The notes under the pieces were generated by a model. That model had not been told where the DNA came from. It saw only the letters and a list, made by a program, of their open reading frames with translations, and searched no databases. Shown piece by piece: positions 36,427-46,118 of a stretch of 64,000 bases of DNA. Every line of letters starts with the position of its first letter. The stretch's first letter is position 1. Position numbers and translations under genes: made by a program. This stretch comes from Candidatus Stackebrandtia faecavium (GTDB lineage Bacteria > Actinomycetota > Actinomycetes > Mycobacteriales > Micromonosporaceae): NCBI GenBank assembly GCA_019112895.1, contig DXIM01000088.1, positions 1-64,000 of the forward strand, read 5' to 3'.

Positions 36427-36459
36427 CCGCCACACCGGCACCACGGCGGTGTGGCGGCG
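36427..36459. promoter_or_regulatory. 12-base inverted repeat in divergent promoter region
   Basis: GCCGCCACACCG and its exact complement, separated by nine bases, lie between divergent fchA and the DAHP synthase gene. It ends 25 bases before the TAAGCT element of the latter. As neither gene ends here, an operator or a leader hairpin is likelier than a terminator. Confidence 0.55.
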
Positions 36460-36483
36460 AAGCGGTGAACACATACGACACCG

Positions 36484-37890
<1,407 letters not shown>

Positions 37891-37947
37891 GGTTGATGGC
37901 CCGGTTCCGGCACGTTGTCGACGTGGTGGCGCCGGGCCGCTTTGCAT

Positions 37948-37953
37948 TAGGGT
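37948..37953 (+). promoter_or_regulatory. -10 element, leaderless threonine aldolase transcript
   Basis: TAGGGT followed by six bases and ATG at 37960; no ribosome site. Confidence 0.45.
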
Positions 37954-37959
37954 CGGTGC

Positions 37960-38973
37960 ATGCATGTCGACCTTCGTTCGGACACGGTTACCCAACCCAC
38001 AGCCGGGATGCGTGAGGCGATGATGCGCGCGCCCGTCGGCGATGACGTCTATGGGGAGGACCCGAGCGTGGCGGCGTTGCAGACCGAGGTCGCGCAGATT
38101 CTCGGTAAAGAGGCAGCGCTGTTCGTCCCGTCCGGGTCGATGGCGAACCAGATAGCGATGCAGCTGCTCGTCGGTCGCGGCGAGGAATTGTTGGCGGAAG
38201 CGGATGCACACGTGGTGGCCAACGAGGTCGGTGCGGCAGCGGCGATCGGGGGCATATCGACGCGCACGTGGCCAAGTGACAAAGGACGGCTCGATCCGGC
38301 CATCGTGGACCAGTACATCCGTCGCAGGGTCGGGTATCACACTGTCGCCACCCGAGCCGTGGCCGTCGAGAACACGCATAACCGCGGCGGTGGGACAGTC
38401 ATTCTGCCGCCGGAATTGAACCGGTTGCGCGACATCGCGGACGAGGCCGGTGTGGCCCTGCATCTGGACGGGGCGCGGATATGGAATGCGCACGTAGCCA
38501 GCGGCGTGCCGTTGGCGGAGCTAGTGGCACCGTTCGACACAGTCTCGGTGTGCCTATCGAAAGGCCTTGGTGCTCCGGTCGGTTCGGTCGTGGCATCGAC
38601 GGCCGAAAGAGTCGAGTTGGCGACGATGTTGCGCAAACGCATGGGCGGTGGAATGCGGCAGGCCGGCATGCTCGCCGCTGCGGGCAGTTATGCGTTGACG
38701 CATCATATGGGCCTGTTGGCGCACGACCATGCGCGTGCGTCCCGCTTGGCACAGGCGTTGGAGCCGTACGGAGTCACCGATGCGGGCTCGGTGAGCACCA
38801 ACATCGTGCAGTTGCGGGTGCCCGATAGTGCGGAGTTTGTCCGTGAAGCCAAGGTTGACGGCGTGTTGGTGTCCGCTATGGATGCCGGGACGGTGCGTGT
38901 GGTGACGCACCTTGATGTCGACGATGAGCAGATGGATCACGCGGTCGCTGTGATGTCGAAATTGCTTGCGTGA
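37960..38973 (+). CDS. ltaE: Low-specificity L-threonine aldolase
   Basis: 337 aa. PLP fold type I with the opening [11 protein letters not shown], the GEDP and [10 protein letters not shown] motifs, the cofactor Asp in [11 protein letters not shown] and the PLP lysine Lys201 in [14 protein letters not shown]. Cleaves L-threonine/L-allo-threonine to glycine and acetaldehyde. Related beta-eliminating lyases are possible but [11 protein letters not shown] fits threonine aldolases best. Glycine production would connect with the one-carbon genes nearby (inference). Confidence 0.93.
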   Translation: MHVDLRSDTVTQPTAGMREAMMRAPVGDDVYGEDPSVAALQTEVAQILGKEAALFVPSGSMANQIAMQLLVGRGEELLAEADAHVVANEVGAAAAIGGISTRTWPSDKGRLDPAIVDQYIRRRVGYHTVATRAVAVENTHNRGGGTVILPPELNRLRDIADEAGVALHLDGARIWNAHVASGVPLAELVAPFDTVSVCLSKGLGAPVGSVVASTAERVELATMLRKRMGGGMRQAGMLAAAGSYALTHHMGLLAHDHARASRLAQALEPYGVTDAGSVSTNIVQLRVPDSAEFVREAKVDGVLVSAMDAGTVRVVTHLDVDDEQMDHAVAVMSKLLA

Positions 38974-39050
38974 CGACGTTACGTTGCGAATTCGGTAGAT
39001 CACAATCTATGTCACAGGGGTTTTGACCTGTGCATGTATTGACAGTTCCT

Positions 39051-39069
39051 TCGGGTTAGGTCACCCTTG
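39051..39069 (+). promoter_or_regulatory. IdeR/DtxR-like box 1 upstream of bfd
   Basis: Twelve of 19 positions match the IdeR consensus, with GGTTAGG in the left half. It lies 20 bases before a better box at 39071. Confidence 0.5.
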
Positions 39070-39070
39070 C

Positions 39071-39089
39071 TTAGGGAAGGCTAAGCTTG
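39071..39089 (+). promoter_or_regulatory. IdeR/DtxR-like box 2 upstream of bfd
   Basis: Fourteen of 19 positions match (TTAGGGAAGGCTAAGCTTG). It overlaps the ribosome site region of bfd. Confidence 0.65.
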
Positions 39090-39100
39090 GAGGTCTGCGC

Positions 39101-39298
39101 GTGTACGTTTGCATCTGCCACCGCGTATCAGAAAAAGAGGTGCGCGGCTGCATCGAAGCGGGTGCGCGCAGCGAGGAAGAAGTGGAAGACGCCTGCGAGG
39201 CCGGCGGCGGATGCGGCACGTGCCTCGATCGCATCACCGACATGCTCGAAGCGCATTACGGGCCTCCAGTCATGAGTAGTGAAGCCTCACCTATCTGA
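39101..39298 (+). CDS. bfd: Bacterioferritin-associated ferredoxin
   Basis: 65 aa; the GTG start is fixed by TTGGAGGT at 39087-39093. The [2Fe-2S] ligands follow the Bfd pattern: Cys4, Cys6, Cys38 and Cys41 (CxC, 31 residues, CxxC). Bfd donates electrons to bacterioferritin to release stored iron, and the next gene is bacterioferritin. Iron boxes stand before both genes. Confidence 0.93.
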   Translation: MYVCICHRVSEKEVRGCIEAGARSEEEVEDACEAGGGCGTCLDRITDMLEAHYGPPVMSSEASPI

Positions 39299-39314
39299 GC
39301 TTAGGCTGTCCTAT
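39296..39314 (+). promoter_or_regulatory. IdeR/DtxR-like box 1 upstream of bfr
   Basis: Fourteen of 19 positions match, with the core TTAGGCTGTCCTA. It overlaps the bfd stop codon, 78 bases or more before the bfr start, a distance that would suit activation. Confidence 0.65.
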
Positions 39315-39329
39315 ATTAGGGTTTCCTGA
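39311..39329 (+). promoter_or_regulatory. IdeR/DtxR-like box 2 upstream of bfr
   Basis: Twelve of 19 positions match (core ATTAGGGTTTCCT). It starts 15 bases after the first box. Confidence 0.5.
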
Positions 39330-39391
39330 GGAGATGTCCGATTTTCGGGCCGCGTACGGTATTGGCCATAGCGACCTGAGAGGACAATGTC

Positions 39392-39871
39392 ATGCAAGGG
39401 GATCAGCAGGTCATCCAGTTCCTGAACGAGCAGTTGACCTCGGAACTTACCGCCATCAACCAGTACTTCCTACACGCGAAGATGCAGGAGAACTGGGGTT
39501 ACACGAAACTCGCGAAACACACACGCGCCGAATCGATCGACGAGATGCGGCACGCCGAGATTCTCTCGGACCGGATCCTTTTTCTTGAGGGCTTGCCGAA
39601 CTACCAGAAACTATCGGCACTGCGCATCGGCGAAACTGTGGGAGAACAGCTCGCCAACGACATGAAGATCGAAGTCGAGGTTGTCGATCGTCTCCGCCGC
39701 GGGATCGAGTACATGCGTTCGATCGGTGATGTCACCTCAGCGCGCCTGTTTGAAAGCATCCTCGAGGACGAAGAAGAACATATCGACTACCTCGAAACGC
39801 AGCTCGAACTCATCGAGAAGCTCGGTGAAGCGTTGTACCTGCAAACGTTGCTGGAGCCACCGACAGAGTAA
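39392..39871 (+). CDS. bfr: Bacterioferritin
   Basis: 159 aa, normal length. All ferroxidase ligands are present at canonical numbering: Glu18, Glu51, His54, Glu94, Glu127 and His130; Met52 can bind heme between subunits. Forms a 24-subunit iron store. Lies 93 bases after bfd behind its own pair of IdeR-like boxes. By analogy with mycobacteria, IdeR bound well upstream would switch storage on when iron is high. Confidence 0.97.
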   Translation: MQGDQQVIQFLNEQLTSELTAINQYFLHAKMQENWGYTKLAKHTRAESIDEMRHAEILSDRILFLEGLPNYQKLSALRIGETVGEQLANDMKIEVEVVDRLRRGIEYMRSIGDVTSARLFESILEDEEEHIDYLETQLELIEKLGEALYLQTLLEPPTE

Positions 39872-39874
39872 GAA

Positions 39875-39918
39875 CACAAATATAGGGCGTCCGTATCGAC
39901 GCCCTATATTTTTGTGTG
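39875..39918. terminator. Bidirectional intrinsic terminator after bfr
   Basis: At least 14 continuous pairs (left arm AAATATAGGGCGTC) with a six-base loop and a TTTTT tail on the plus strand; also U-containing on the minus strand for the converging kinase gene. Confidence 0.9.
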
Positions 39919-39936
39919 AACCCCCTACCTGGGGCG

Positions 39937-40983
39937 TCACGATTTCGCGCTGCCGCGCGCGGGCGCGACCTTCACGAACAACCCCTTAAGGAACATCCAA
40001 ATCAACGCGAAGAGCGCCACCAAGTGGCCGGCGCGGCCGTGAGACGGCGCCGGCGAGGCTGTGGCGCGCTGAGGCCGCTGTGAACGAGACCGCTCGTGGC
40101 GCCACGAATCCAGTGCAGCACAAGCGAAATCGTCCGCATCAACGAAACGGTGACCAGGTTTGCGAGCCGTAGCCGACATGACGAGCGCCGCCACGTCCTC
40201 CGGCAAGTCGGGTGCCAGTAGCCGCGGATCGGGAACTGTGTGGACGGTGTGCATGTGGGCGACCTGCGAGGAATCCGGGCCGTCGTACGGGACCTCCCCA
40301 GTCAACATTTCGTACAGCAGGATCCCCGTGGAATAGACATCGCTGCGAGCGTCGAAGGCGCCAGCCAACGTCAGCTCCGGTGGTAGGTAAGCGACGGTCG
40401 CCAGGATCGAATGCCGGCGAGTGTGCCCGGCGCGGCGGCGCAGTGTCGGCTGCGCGATCCCGAAATCGATGAGCTTGATGCATGCGCCCTGAGGCCCCCG
40501 GCCGACCAGGATGTTCTCGGGTTTTATGTCACGGTGCACGATCCCCAAGCGGTGAGCCGCCGACAAGCCGTTCAGCACCTGGAGAGTGATCCCCAGCGCC
40601 TGCCGAGGGTTGAAGCTTCCGGCGTCATTGAGTACGTGACGCAACGTACGTCCGGCAACATGCTCCAAAACGATGTAGGGCACGCCGTCGTGTTCGCCCT
40701 CGCCGTACACGGACACCACATGTCGGTCTTGCAGCCGGGACATCACCGCCGCTTCTTGACGCAATGCGTCGGCGTGCTGCACGTTGTGCAAGTACTCCTG
40801 CCGCAACATTTTGATGGCGACCGTCGTGCCCAGTTTCAAGTCGCGTGCTTTATATACCTTGGACATCCCGCCTGTCGCGATGAGACAGATAATCCTGAAG
40901 CGCCCATCGATGAGTTGGCCGCGCCTGGCCGAAACGGCCACCGTACGTGTTCTGCCTGCACCCTGAGCCCGTATTTCCCCCAC
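39937..40983 (-). CDS. Membrane Ser/Thr protein kinase without sensor domain (PknL-like)
   Basis: 348 aa from the GTG at 40983, seven bases after TAGACT (leaderless spacing); a TTG at 41007 is the alternative. The kinase domain is complete: GGMSKVYKA loop, VAIKML lysine, HRDIKPEN, DFGIA and YLPPE. After a basic linker, one C-terminal membrane helix (VALFALIWMFLKGLF) ends the protein with only about ten residues beyond it. No PASTA repeats, so the signal must come from elsewhere. Position near metF and polyprenyl synthase resembles M. tuberculosis pknL. Confidence 0.92.
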   Translation of the reverse strand: MGEIRAQGAGRTRTVAVSARRGQLIDGRFRIICLIATGGMSKVYKARDLKLGTTVAIKMLRQEYLHNVQHADALRQEAAVMSRLQDRHVVSVYGEGEHDGVPYIVLEHVAGRTLRHVLNDAGSFNPRQALGITLQVLNGLSAAHRLGIVHRDIKPENILVGRGPQGACIKLIDFGIAQPTLRRRAGHTRRHSILATVAYLPPELTLAGAFDARSDVYSTGILLYEMLTGEVPYDGPDSSQVAHMHTVHTVPDPRLLAPDLPEDVAALVMSATARKPGHRFVDADDFACAALDSWRHERSRSQRPQRATASPAPSHGRAGHLVALFALIWMFLKGLFVKVAPARGSAKS

Positions 40984-41063
40984 AGTGCGCAGTCTATGGG
41001 GTCGCAACGCCCCGGGACGTCAAGCGGACTCGCGCGCCGCGAAGTAACCCTTCGACAAGCCGG

Positions 41064-41618
41064 CTACGGCCGGGTCGGCGATGCTTCGCCCGAAGTCGGG
41101 CCTGTCGGGGATCCGCTGGGGCTCGGGGAAGGGCTCCCGGACTCAGTCGGATCGCTCGGGGACTCACTCGGGCTGCCGGTGGGGTCCGTCGTCGGATCCG
41201 GGTCGTCACTCGGGCTCGGCGTCGGCTCGGAAGGAATGCCGGGGCTGGGCGAGTCCGACGTGGAATCGGATTCTTCGGGATGGCTCGGCGACGGACTGGA
41301 AGAACTCGACGAACGCGATGTCGAGGGCTTCGGCTCCGACGGTTGCCGTGCGTTCAAAGATCCATCACCAAATGGGCGGCTGCCCTCCTGAGTTTTCATC
41401 GCCGCCTCGGACGAATCCGAATGTGCCATGTCGGACGACTGCGCGGCCGGTTGATCGGCGGAACCACTTGAACCCATGCCGTATACGCTGCCTGCGGTTA
41501 CGACGATGACGACGCCTGCCGTAACGGCACCGATCACGGTGAGCCGGAAGCGCCGCGAATGATGGAAATCGTATTTAATCGAGCGTGTAAATCCTACGAT
41601 TTCTCTCCGCAAGCTCAT
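41064..41618 (-). CDS. Membrane-anchored Ser/Pro-rich low-complexity protein
   Basis: 184 aa from the ATG at 41618, preceded by AAGGA; a longer start at 41651 lacks a ribosome site. A short cytoplasmic head, one membrane helix (about 27-48, LTVIGAVTAGVVIVVTAGSVYG), then about 120 residues of Ser, Pro, Asp and Glu repeats (SPSPS, PTPSPSDDPD). No domain recognised. It lies just upstream of the kinase on the same strand and could be a wall-spanning stalk or kinase substrate (guess). Confidence 0.7.
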   Translation of the reverse strand: MSLRREIVGFTRSIKYDFHHSRRFRLTVIGAVTAGVVIVVTAGSVYGMGSSGSADQPAAQSSDMAHSDSSEAAMKTQEGSRPFGDGSLNARQPSEPKPSTSRSSSSSSPSPSHPEESDSTSDSPSPGIPSEPTPSPSDDPDPTTDPTGSPSESPSDPTESGSPSPSPSGSPTGPTSGEASPTRP

Positions 41619-41817
41619 GATCAGCGAGTCCTTCCAATCCACGCGGGCCATTCGGTTCAGTGACTACGCGTGGCCGATCGCGGGCACAAAGGATGTGCCC
41701 CGTCGGAATCGCGTATCACCAAGTACAACGACGGGAATCGGAAAAAGTAGTGAGCCGTCTGTAATACCTGGCCAAACGGGTTTGTAGCCTTCGAACAGGC
41801 GCGCTGGAAATCTACGG

Positions 41818-42891
41818 CTAGACCGTGCGGTGCACCATCGACACCGCCAGGTCGTTGAGCGCAACGAGCGCGTTCGGTTCTATGAGCCCTTTGGCGTCGC
41901 TCAACGCGCGCGAAGTCTGCGCGAACAGCTCTTTGATCTTGTCTTCCGTCACCGTCAAGGCACCGGTGTCGACGATGATTTGCTGGACGGCGTTCACCCC
42001 AGCGGAGTCCAAATCGGGGTTGCCCAGCCCCGCGTCCAGGATCGCACGTTGGGCGGGGGTGGCCGCCTCATAGCTGCAGGCGATCAGATACGTGCGTTTG
42101 CCTTCTCGAAGGTCGTCACCAGCGGGTTTGCCGGTTTCCGCCGGGTCGCCGAAAACGCCCAAAACATCGTCGCGGAACTGGAAGGCCTCTCCCAGCGGCA
42201 CACCGATCGCGGAGTAGCTTTCCCGCAGCTCGGACGTCCCGCCCGCGAGCGCGGCGCCCAACAAGAGGGGACGTTCGATTGTGTACTTGGCCGACTTATA
42301 CCGTGCGACTTTGAATGCGCGTTGCGTGGACGTGTCACGTTGAGCCTGCGTCAACACGTCGAGGTACTGGCCGGCACTGACTTCGGTGCGCATCGCATCG
42401 AAATCGGCGCGAGCGCCGGCGAGAGTCTCGCGCGGCATCCCGGACGCGGTGAACATCTCGTCGGACCACGTCATGCACAGGTCGCCGAGCAAGATCGCGG
42501 CGCTGGCGCCGAAGTCTCGGGCCGAGCCGGCCCAGCCGGCCCCGATGTGCCGCTGGGCGAACTGGCGGTGAACCGCCGGCTCACCCCTGCGGGTGTCGGA
42601 GTCGTCCATGAGGTCGTCATGAATCAGCGCTGCTGCCTGGAGCATCTCCAAAGATGCGAGGCATTCGATGACCTCGGGGCTGTCCTGGCCGCCAGAGCCC
42701 ATGTAACCCCAGAACGCGAACGCCGGACGTACCCGCTTGCCGCCGCTCAGAATGAAGCGTTGAGCGGCGTCGGCGACCGATTCCAAGGCTTCATCGATAT
42801 CGAGAAGTTGGTGGCGGCGCAGACGTAGAAACGTGGCCAGCGCTTCTTCTATTCGTCGCCGGAATTCAAGATGAACGACAGGAGAATCCAC
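41818..42891 (-). CDS. Polyprenyl (geranylgeranyl-type) diphosphate synthase
   Basis: 357 aa from the GTG at 42891, seven bases after TACCGT; the open frame extends to 43062 across the metF start and is unlikely to be used there. Trans-prenyltransferase motifs: FARM in HDDLMDDSDTRRG, SARM in FQFRDDVLGVFGD, and GGKRVRP near residue 47. Chain elongation of isoprenoid diphosphates for menaquinone, carotenoid or carrier lipids. Equivalent to idsA2 by neighbourhood. Product length cannot be given from sequence alone. Confidence 0.93.
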   Translation of the reverse strand: MDSPVVHLEFRRRIEEALATFLRLRRHQLLDIDEALESVADAAQRFILSGGKRVRPAFAFWGYMGSGGQDSPEVIECLASLEMLQAAALIHDDLMDDSDTRRGEPAVHRQFAQRHIGAGWAGSARDFGASAAILLGDLCMTWSDEMFTASGMPRETLAGARADFDAMRTEVSAGQYLDVLTQAQRDTSTQRAFKVARYKSAKYTIERPLLLGAALAGGTSELRESYSAIGVPLGEAFQFRDDVLGVFGDPAETGKPAGDDLREGKRTYLIACSYEAATPAQRAILDAGLGNPDLDSAGVNAVQQIIVDTGALTVTEDKIKELFAQTSRALSDAKGLIEPNALVALNDLAVSMVHRTV

Positions 42892-42973
42892 AGCGCAAAC
42901 GGTACGCGGGCGGCTTGTCAACACGTGGGCCGGGGGCGCGTATTCGTGTCTCACGACATCGAAAATGCCTAGG

Positions 42974-42979
42974 TAGTCT
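42974..42979 (+). promoter_or_regulatory. -10 element, leaderless metF transcript
   Basis: TAGTCT followed by six bases and GTG at 42986; no ribosome site. Confidence 0.45.
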
Positions 42980-42985
42980 GGAAGC

Positions 42986-43894
42986 GTGACTTTGGGAACC
43001 GCTTCGGTGATGCCAGGACAGCCCCCACTCATCAGTGAGTTGCTGCGTGGCGATGATCCCACCTTTTCGTTCGAGTTCTTTCCTCCGAAGACCGCGAAAG
43101 CCGAACAGGCCTTGTGGCAGGCGGTGCGTGAACTCGAGTCGCTGCAGCCGTCCTTCGTTTCCGTGACTTACGGTGCCGGAGGTTCTAGCCGGGACATGAC
43201 GATCGAAACCACAGATCGGATCGCCGCCGAGACGACCCTGCTGCCGATGGCACACTTTACTGCCGTCAACCACTCGGTATCGGAGCTGCGCAATCTGATC
43301 GGACACTTCGCCTCCATCGGTGTGCGCAACATTCTGGCTCTGCGGGGTGATCCGCCAAAAGACCCACAGGCGGAATGGGTGGCGCATCCGGAAGGCCTTG
43401 AATATGCGCGTGAACTGGTCGAGCTCATCAAGTCTTCAGGGGATTTCTGTGTCGGGGTGGCAGCCTTCCCCGAAAAACATCCGCGTAGTCCCGACTGGGA
43501 CTCCGGGGTGCGTCACTTCGTCGATAAATGCAGGGCGGGGGCTGACTTCGCCATCACTCAGTTCTTTTTCGATTGGCAGCACTGGGCCCGCCTACGGGAT
43601 GCCACGAGCGCCCATGGAGTTGATATACCGATCATTCCCGGCGTGATGCCGGTGACGAACGTCAAGCAGATCGAGACCTTTGCCAAACTTTCCGGTGCCG
43701 AGTTCCCGCCGGATCTGGCGCAACGGTTGCACAGAGTCGCCGACGATCCGGCGGCCGTGCGTGCGATCGGCGTTGAGGTGGCCACGGAGCTATCGCAGCG
43801 ACTGCTTGCTGAGGGTGCTCCCGGCATTCATTTCATCACCTTGAACCGATCGACGGCGACTCGAGAGATTTGGCAGAGGCTGCGGGACGCCTGA
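42986..43894 (+). CDS. metF: Methylenetetrahydrofolate reductase
   Basis: 302 aa. FAD barrel with the starting [29 protein letters not shown] and [10 protein letters not shown] motifs. Makes 5-methyl-THF for methionine synthesis. Divergent from the polyprenyl synthase, as Rv2172c and Rv2173 lie side by side. It is one of three folate one-carbon genes in this window together with fchA and folD. Confidence 0.95.
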   Translation: MTLGTASVMPGQPPLISELLRGDDPTFSFEFFPPKTAKAEQALWQAVRELESLQPSFVSVTYGAGGSSRDMTIETTDRIAAETTLLPMAHFTAVNHSVSELRNLIGHFASIGVRNILALRGDPPKDPQAEWVAHPEGLEYARELVELIKSSGDFCVGVAAFPEKHPRSPDWDSGVRHFVDKCRAGADFAITQFFFDWQHWARLRDATSAHGVDIPIIPGVMPVTNVKQIETFAKLSGAEFPPDLAQRLHRVADDPAAVRAIGVEVATELSQRLLAEGAPGIHFITLNRSTATREIWQRLRDA

Positions 43895-43901
43895 CGGTCG
43901 G

Positions 43902-43939
43902 TCCTCTCGCTGCCAGGCCGGAACCGGACAGCGAGAGGA
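43902..43939 (+). terminator. metF hairpin terminator
   Basis: 11-base stem TCCTCTCGCTG with its complement, starting about 8 bases after the stop. No T tract follows. A weaker GC hairpin follows at about 43946-43979. Confidence 0.6.
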
Positions 43940-44007
43940 AGGAATGCGCGCCCGCTCGTTAAGGGACAGTGAGCGCGCAGACAGCCGAAAGGGGTGCTGT
44001 CTGATTC

Positions 44008-44487
<480 letters not shown>

Positions 44488-44541
44488 TGGTTCCCTTTCG
44501 TTGTGGTGTTATCGAACAGGAACCATCGTTACGCAAAGACA

Positions 44542-44566
44542 CTGAATCGATACTTAAGTGGCCTGA
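44542..44566. promoter_or_regulatory. Putative response-regulator operator of PepSY gene 1
   Basis: CTGAATC, four variable bases, CTTAAGT, two variable bases, CCTGA. The near edge is 55 bases before the PepSY-1 start; the same element is 56 bases before PepSY-2. Confidence 0.65.
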
Positions 44567-44639
44567 AGGTGCTTTCAGCTAGGGCATCCACAAACGCAGA
44601 AGTGCCCGGTCTAAGACCGGGCACTTCGGTTAGGCACTC

Positions 44640-45311
44640 TTAGTCGTCGTCGTTGCGGTCGTCGTCACCGTCGTCGTCATCGTCATCGTCATCGTCAGCG
44701 TCGTGCTGCTTGAGGATGGAGCCGTCTTTGGCGTTGACGGTGACTGTCGTTTCACCGTCGTCGGTGCGCATCTCGACTTCCCATTTCGGATTGCTGGGGT
44801 TTCCTTCGAGCTCGACCGAAGTGACGCTCGCGTTGGGAAGGTCGGATGAGGCAGCCGAGACGGCCTCGTCGATATTGATGCTCGCGGCCTTGGCGACAGC
44901 GCTGTCTTCCTTCCAATCGTCGGAGTCGTCGTCGCTGTCTCTGTCCGCGACCTTGCCGTTATCGGAGTGGACCCTGACCTCATGCTCCTGTTTTGGCCCG
45001 GTCAGGTCCACGTCCCAATACGCGCCGTCCGACTCCAGCTCGACCGACGTCACGACGGCCTCGCCGACATCATCGAGAGCGATGGATGCCGCTTCACCCG
45101 CGGAGACCTTCGGCGCCGAGGAATTCTTGCGTCCGTCGGTGTCACGGTCGTCGTTGGAATCTTCTGCGGCCGAGGCCGTCTTGAAGTCGTTGTCGGATCC
45201 GGAGGAGTCTTCACCGGCGGTCGCAGTGCCGATCGCGACCCCGCCGACGACCAGTACGCCGACTCCCGCGATGACTGCCCAGGTTTTACGAGTAAACGGT
45301 GACTTAGCCAT
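44640..45311 (-). CDS. Membrane-anchored protein with two PepSY domains and poly-Asp tail
   Basis: 223 aa from the ATG at 45311; the frame is open upstream to 45398 across the promoter. An N-terminal helix (about 9-32, WAVIAGVGVLVVGGVAIG) anchors it. Two PepSY domains follow (about 67-117 and 138-197), each with the xAxxAALxD-type helix and a WDVDL or WEVEM strand. The C-terminal tail has nine consecutive Asp and further Asp runs. Same strand as PepSY-1, divergent from the two-component genes. Confidence 0.8.
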   Translation of the reverse strand: MAKSPFTRKTWAVIAGVGVLVVGGVAIGTATAGEDSSGSDNDFKTASAAEDSNDDRDTDGRKNSSAPKVSAGEAASIALDDVGEAVVTSVELESDGAYWDVDLTGPKQEHEVRVHSDNGKVADRDSDDDSDDWKEDSAVAKAASINIDEAVSAASSDLPNASVTSVELEGNPSNPKWEVEMRTDDGETTVTVNAKDGSILKQHDADDDDDDDDDGDDDRNDDD

Positions 45312-45366
45312 TGCCTGCCCTTTCACGAAACACTTGGTGTTACGCATTCCATGATCCCGGTTGCAG

Positions 45367-45414
45367 CTGAATCCAGGCTTAAGTTTCCTGAGCCGCACTT
45401 AAGGTTGGCTTCAG
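45367..45414. promoter_or_regulatory. Putative response-regulator operator, divergent PepSY-2 / two-component promoter
   Basis: The 25-base element (45367-45391) matches that of PepSY-1 at 19 of 25 positions, all outside the two variable gaps. A second CTTAAGG half-element lies at 45398-45414, starting 20 bases after the first CTTAAGT. Confidence 0.65.
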
Positions 45415-45437
45415 CAGCCTGTGCGAAGCTTTTTACT

Positions 45438-46118
45438 ATGCGCCTACTGATCGTTGAGGACGAAAAACGCTTGGCCGATGTGGTGTCGGCAGGGCTCGCT
45501 GCAGAGGGGTATGGCGTCGATGTCGCCAACGATGGCATCAGCGGCCTTTCCATGCTGCGCACCTACGATTATGACCTCATAATCCTGGACATCATGCTTC
45601 CCGGGATGAACGGCTACGAAGTATGCCGAAAACTGCGTGAAGACGGAATCCAGGCCCCGGTGCTGATGCTGACGGCCAAAGATGGCGAGTACGACGAGGC
45701 GGAGGGCCTCGATACGGGCGCAGACGACTACCTCACGAAGCCGTTTTCGTTCGTCGTGCTTCAAGCCCGCATCAGGGCCCTGATGCGTAGACGGACCAGC
45801 GAAGTCGCGCCGACGATCTGGACGTTTGGTGACCTCACCATCAATCCCGCGTCACGGCGCTGTTTTCGTGGGGACACGGAGATATCGCTCACCGCCAAGG
45901 AGTTCGCCGTGCTCGAGTACCTGGCGAGCCGAAGCGGCGAGATCGTGTCGAAGACGCAGATACTGGAAGGCGTGTGGGACTTCGCATACGACGGCGACGT
46001 CAATATCGTCGAGGTCTACATCTCGAATCTGCGCCGCAAGATCGACACCCCTTTCGGCACCACCACCATCATCACGTTGCGGGGTGCCGGTTACCGCTTG
46101 GCGGGCGACAGTGGCTAG
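45438..46118 (+). CDS. OmpR/PhoB-type response regulator
   Basis: 226 aa; ATG at 45438 (the frame is open upstream). Receiver domain with Asp8, phospho-acceptor Asp51 in ILDIMLPGM and Lys in TKPFSF; winged-helix DNA-binding domain with SLTAKEFAVLEYLA and VEVYISNLRRKID. Overlaps the kinase gene by eight bases. CTTAAG elements 24-60 bases before its own start suggest autoregulation. Confidence 0.95.
   Translation: MRLLIVEDEKRLADVVSAGLAAEGYGVDVANDGISGLSMLRTYDYDLIILDIMLPGMNGYEVCRKLREDGIQAPVLMLTAKDGEYDEAEGLDTGADDYLTKPFSFVVLQARIRALMRRRTSEVAPTIWTFGDLTINPASRRCFRGDTEISLTAKEFAVLEYLASRSGEIVSKTQILEGVWDFAYDGDVNIVEVYISNLRRKIDTPFGTTTIITLRGAGYRLAGDSG

Noticed and set aside
41664..41864. Short minus-strand open frame between the Ser/Pro-rich gene and polyprenyl synthase
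   Set aside because: It overlaps the 3' end of the polyprenyl synthase gene in another frame and has no supporting signals.
42892..43062. Longer N-terminus of polyprenyl synthase
   Set aside because: It would run through the metF start; family proteins begin near the GTG at 42891, which also has a promoter-like element in front.
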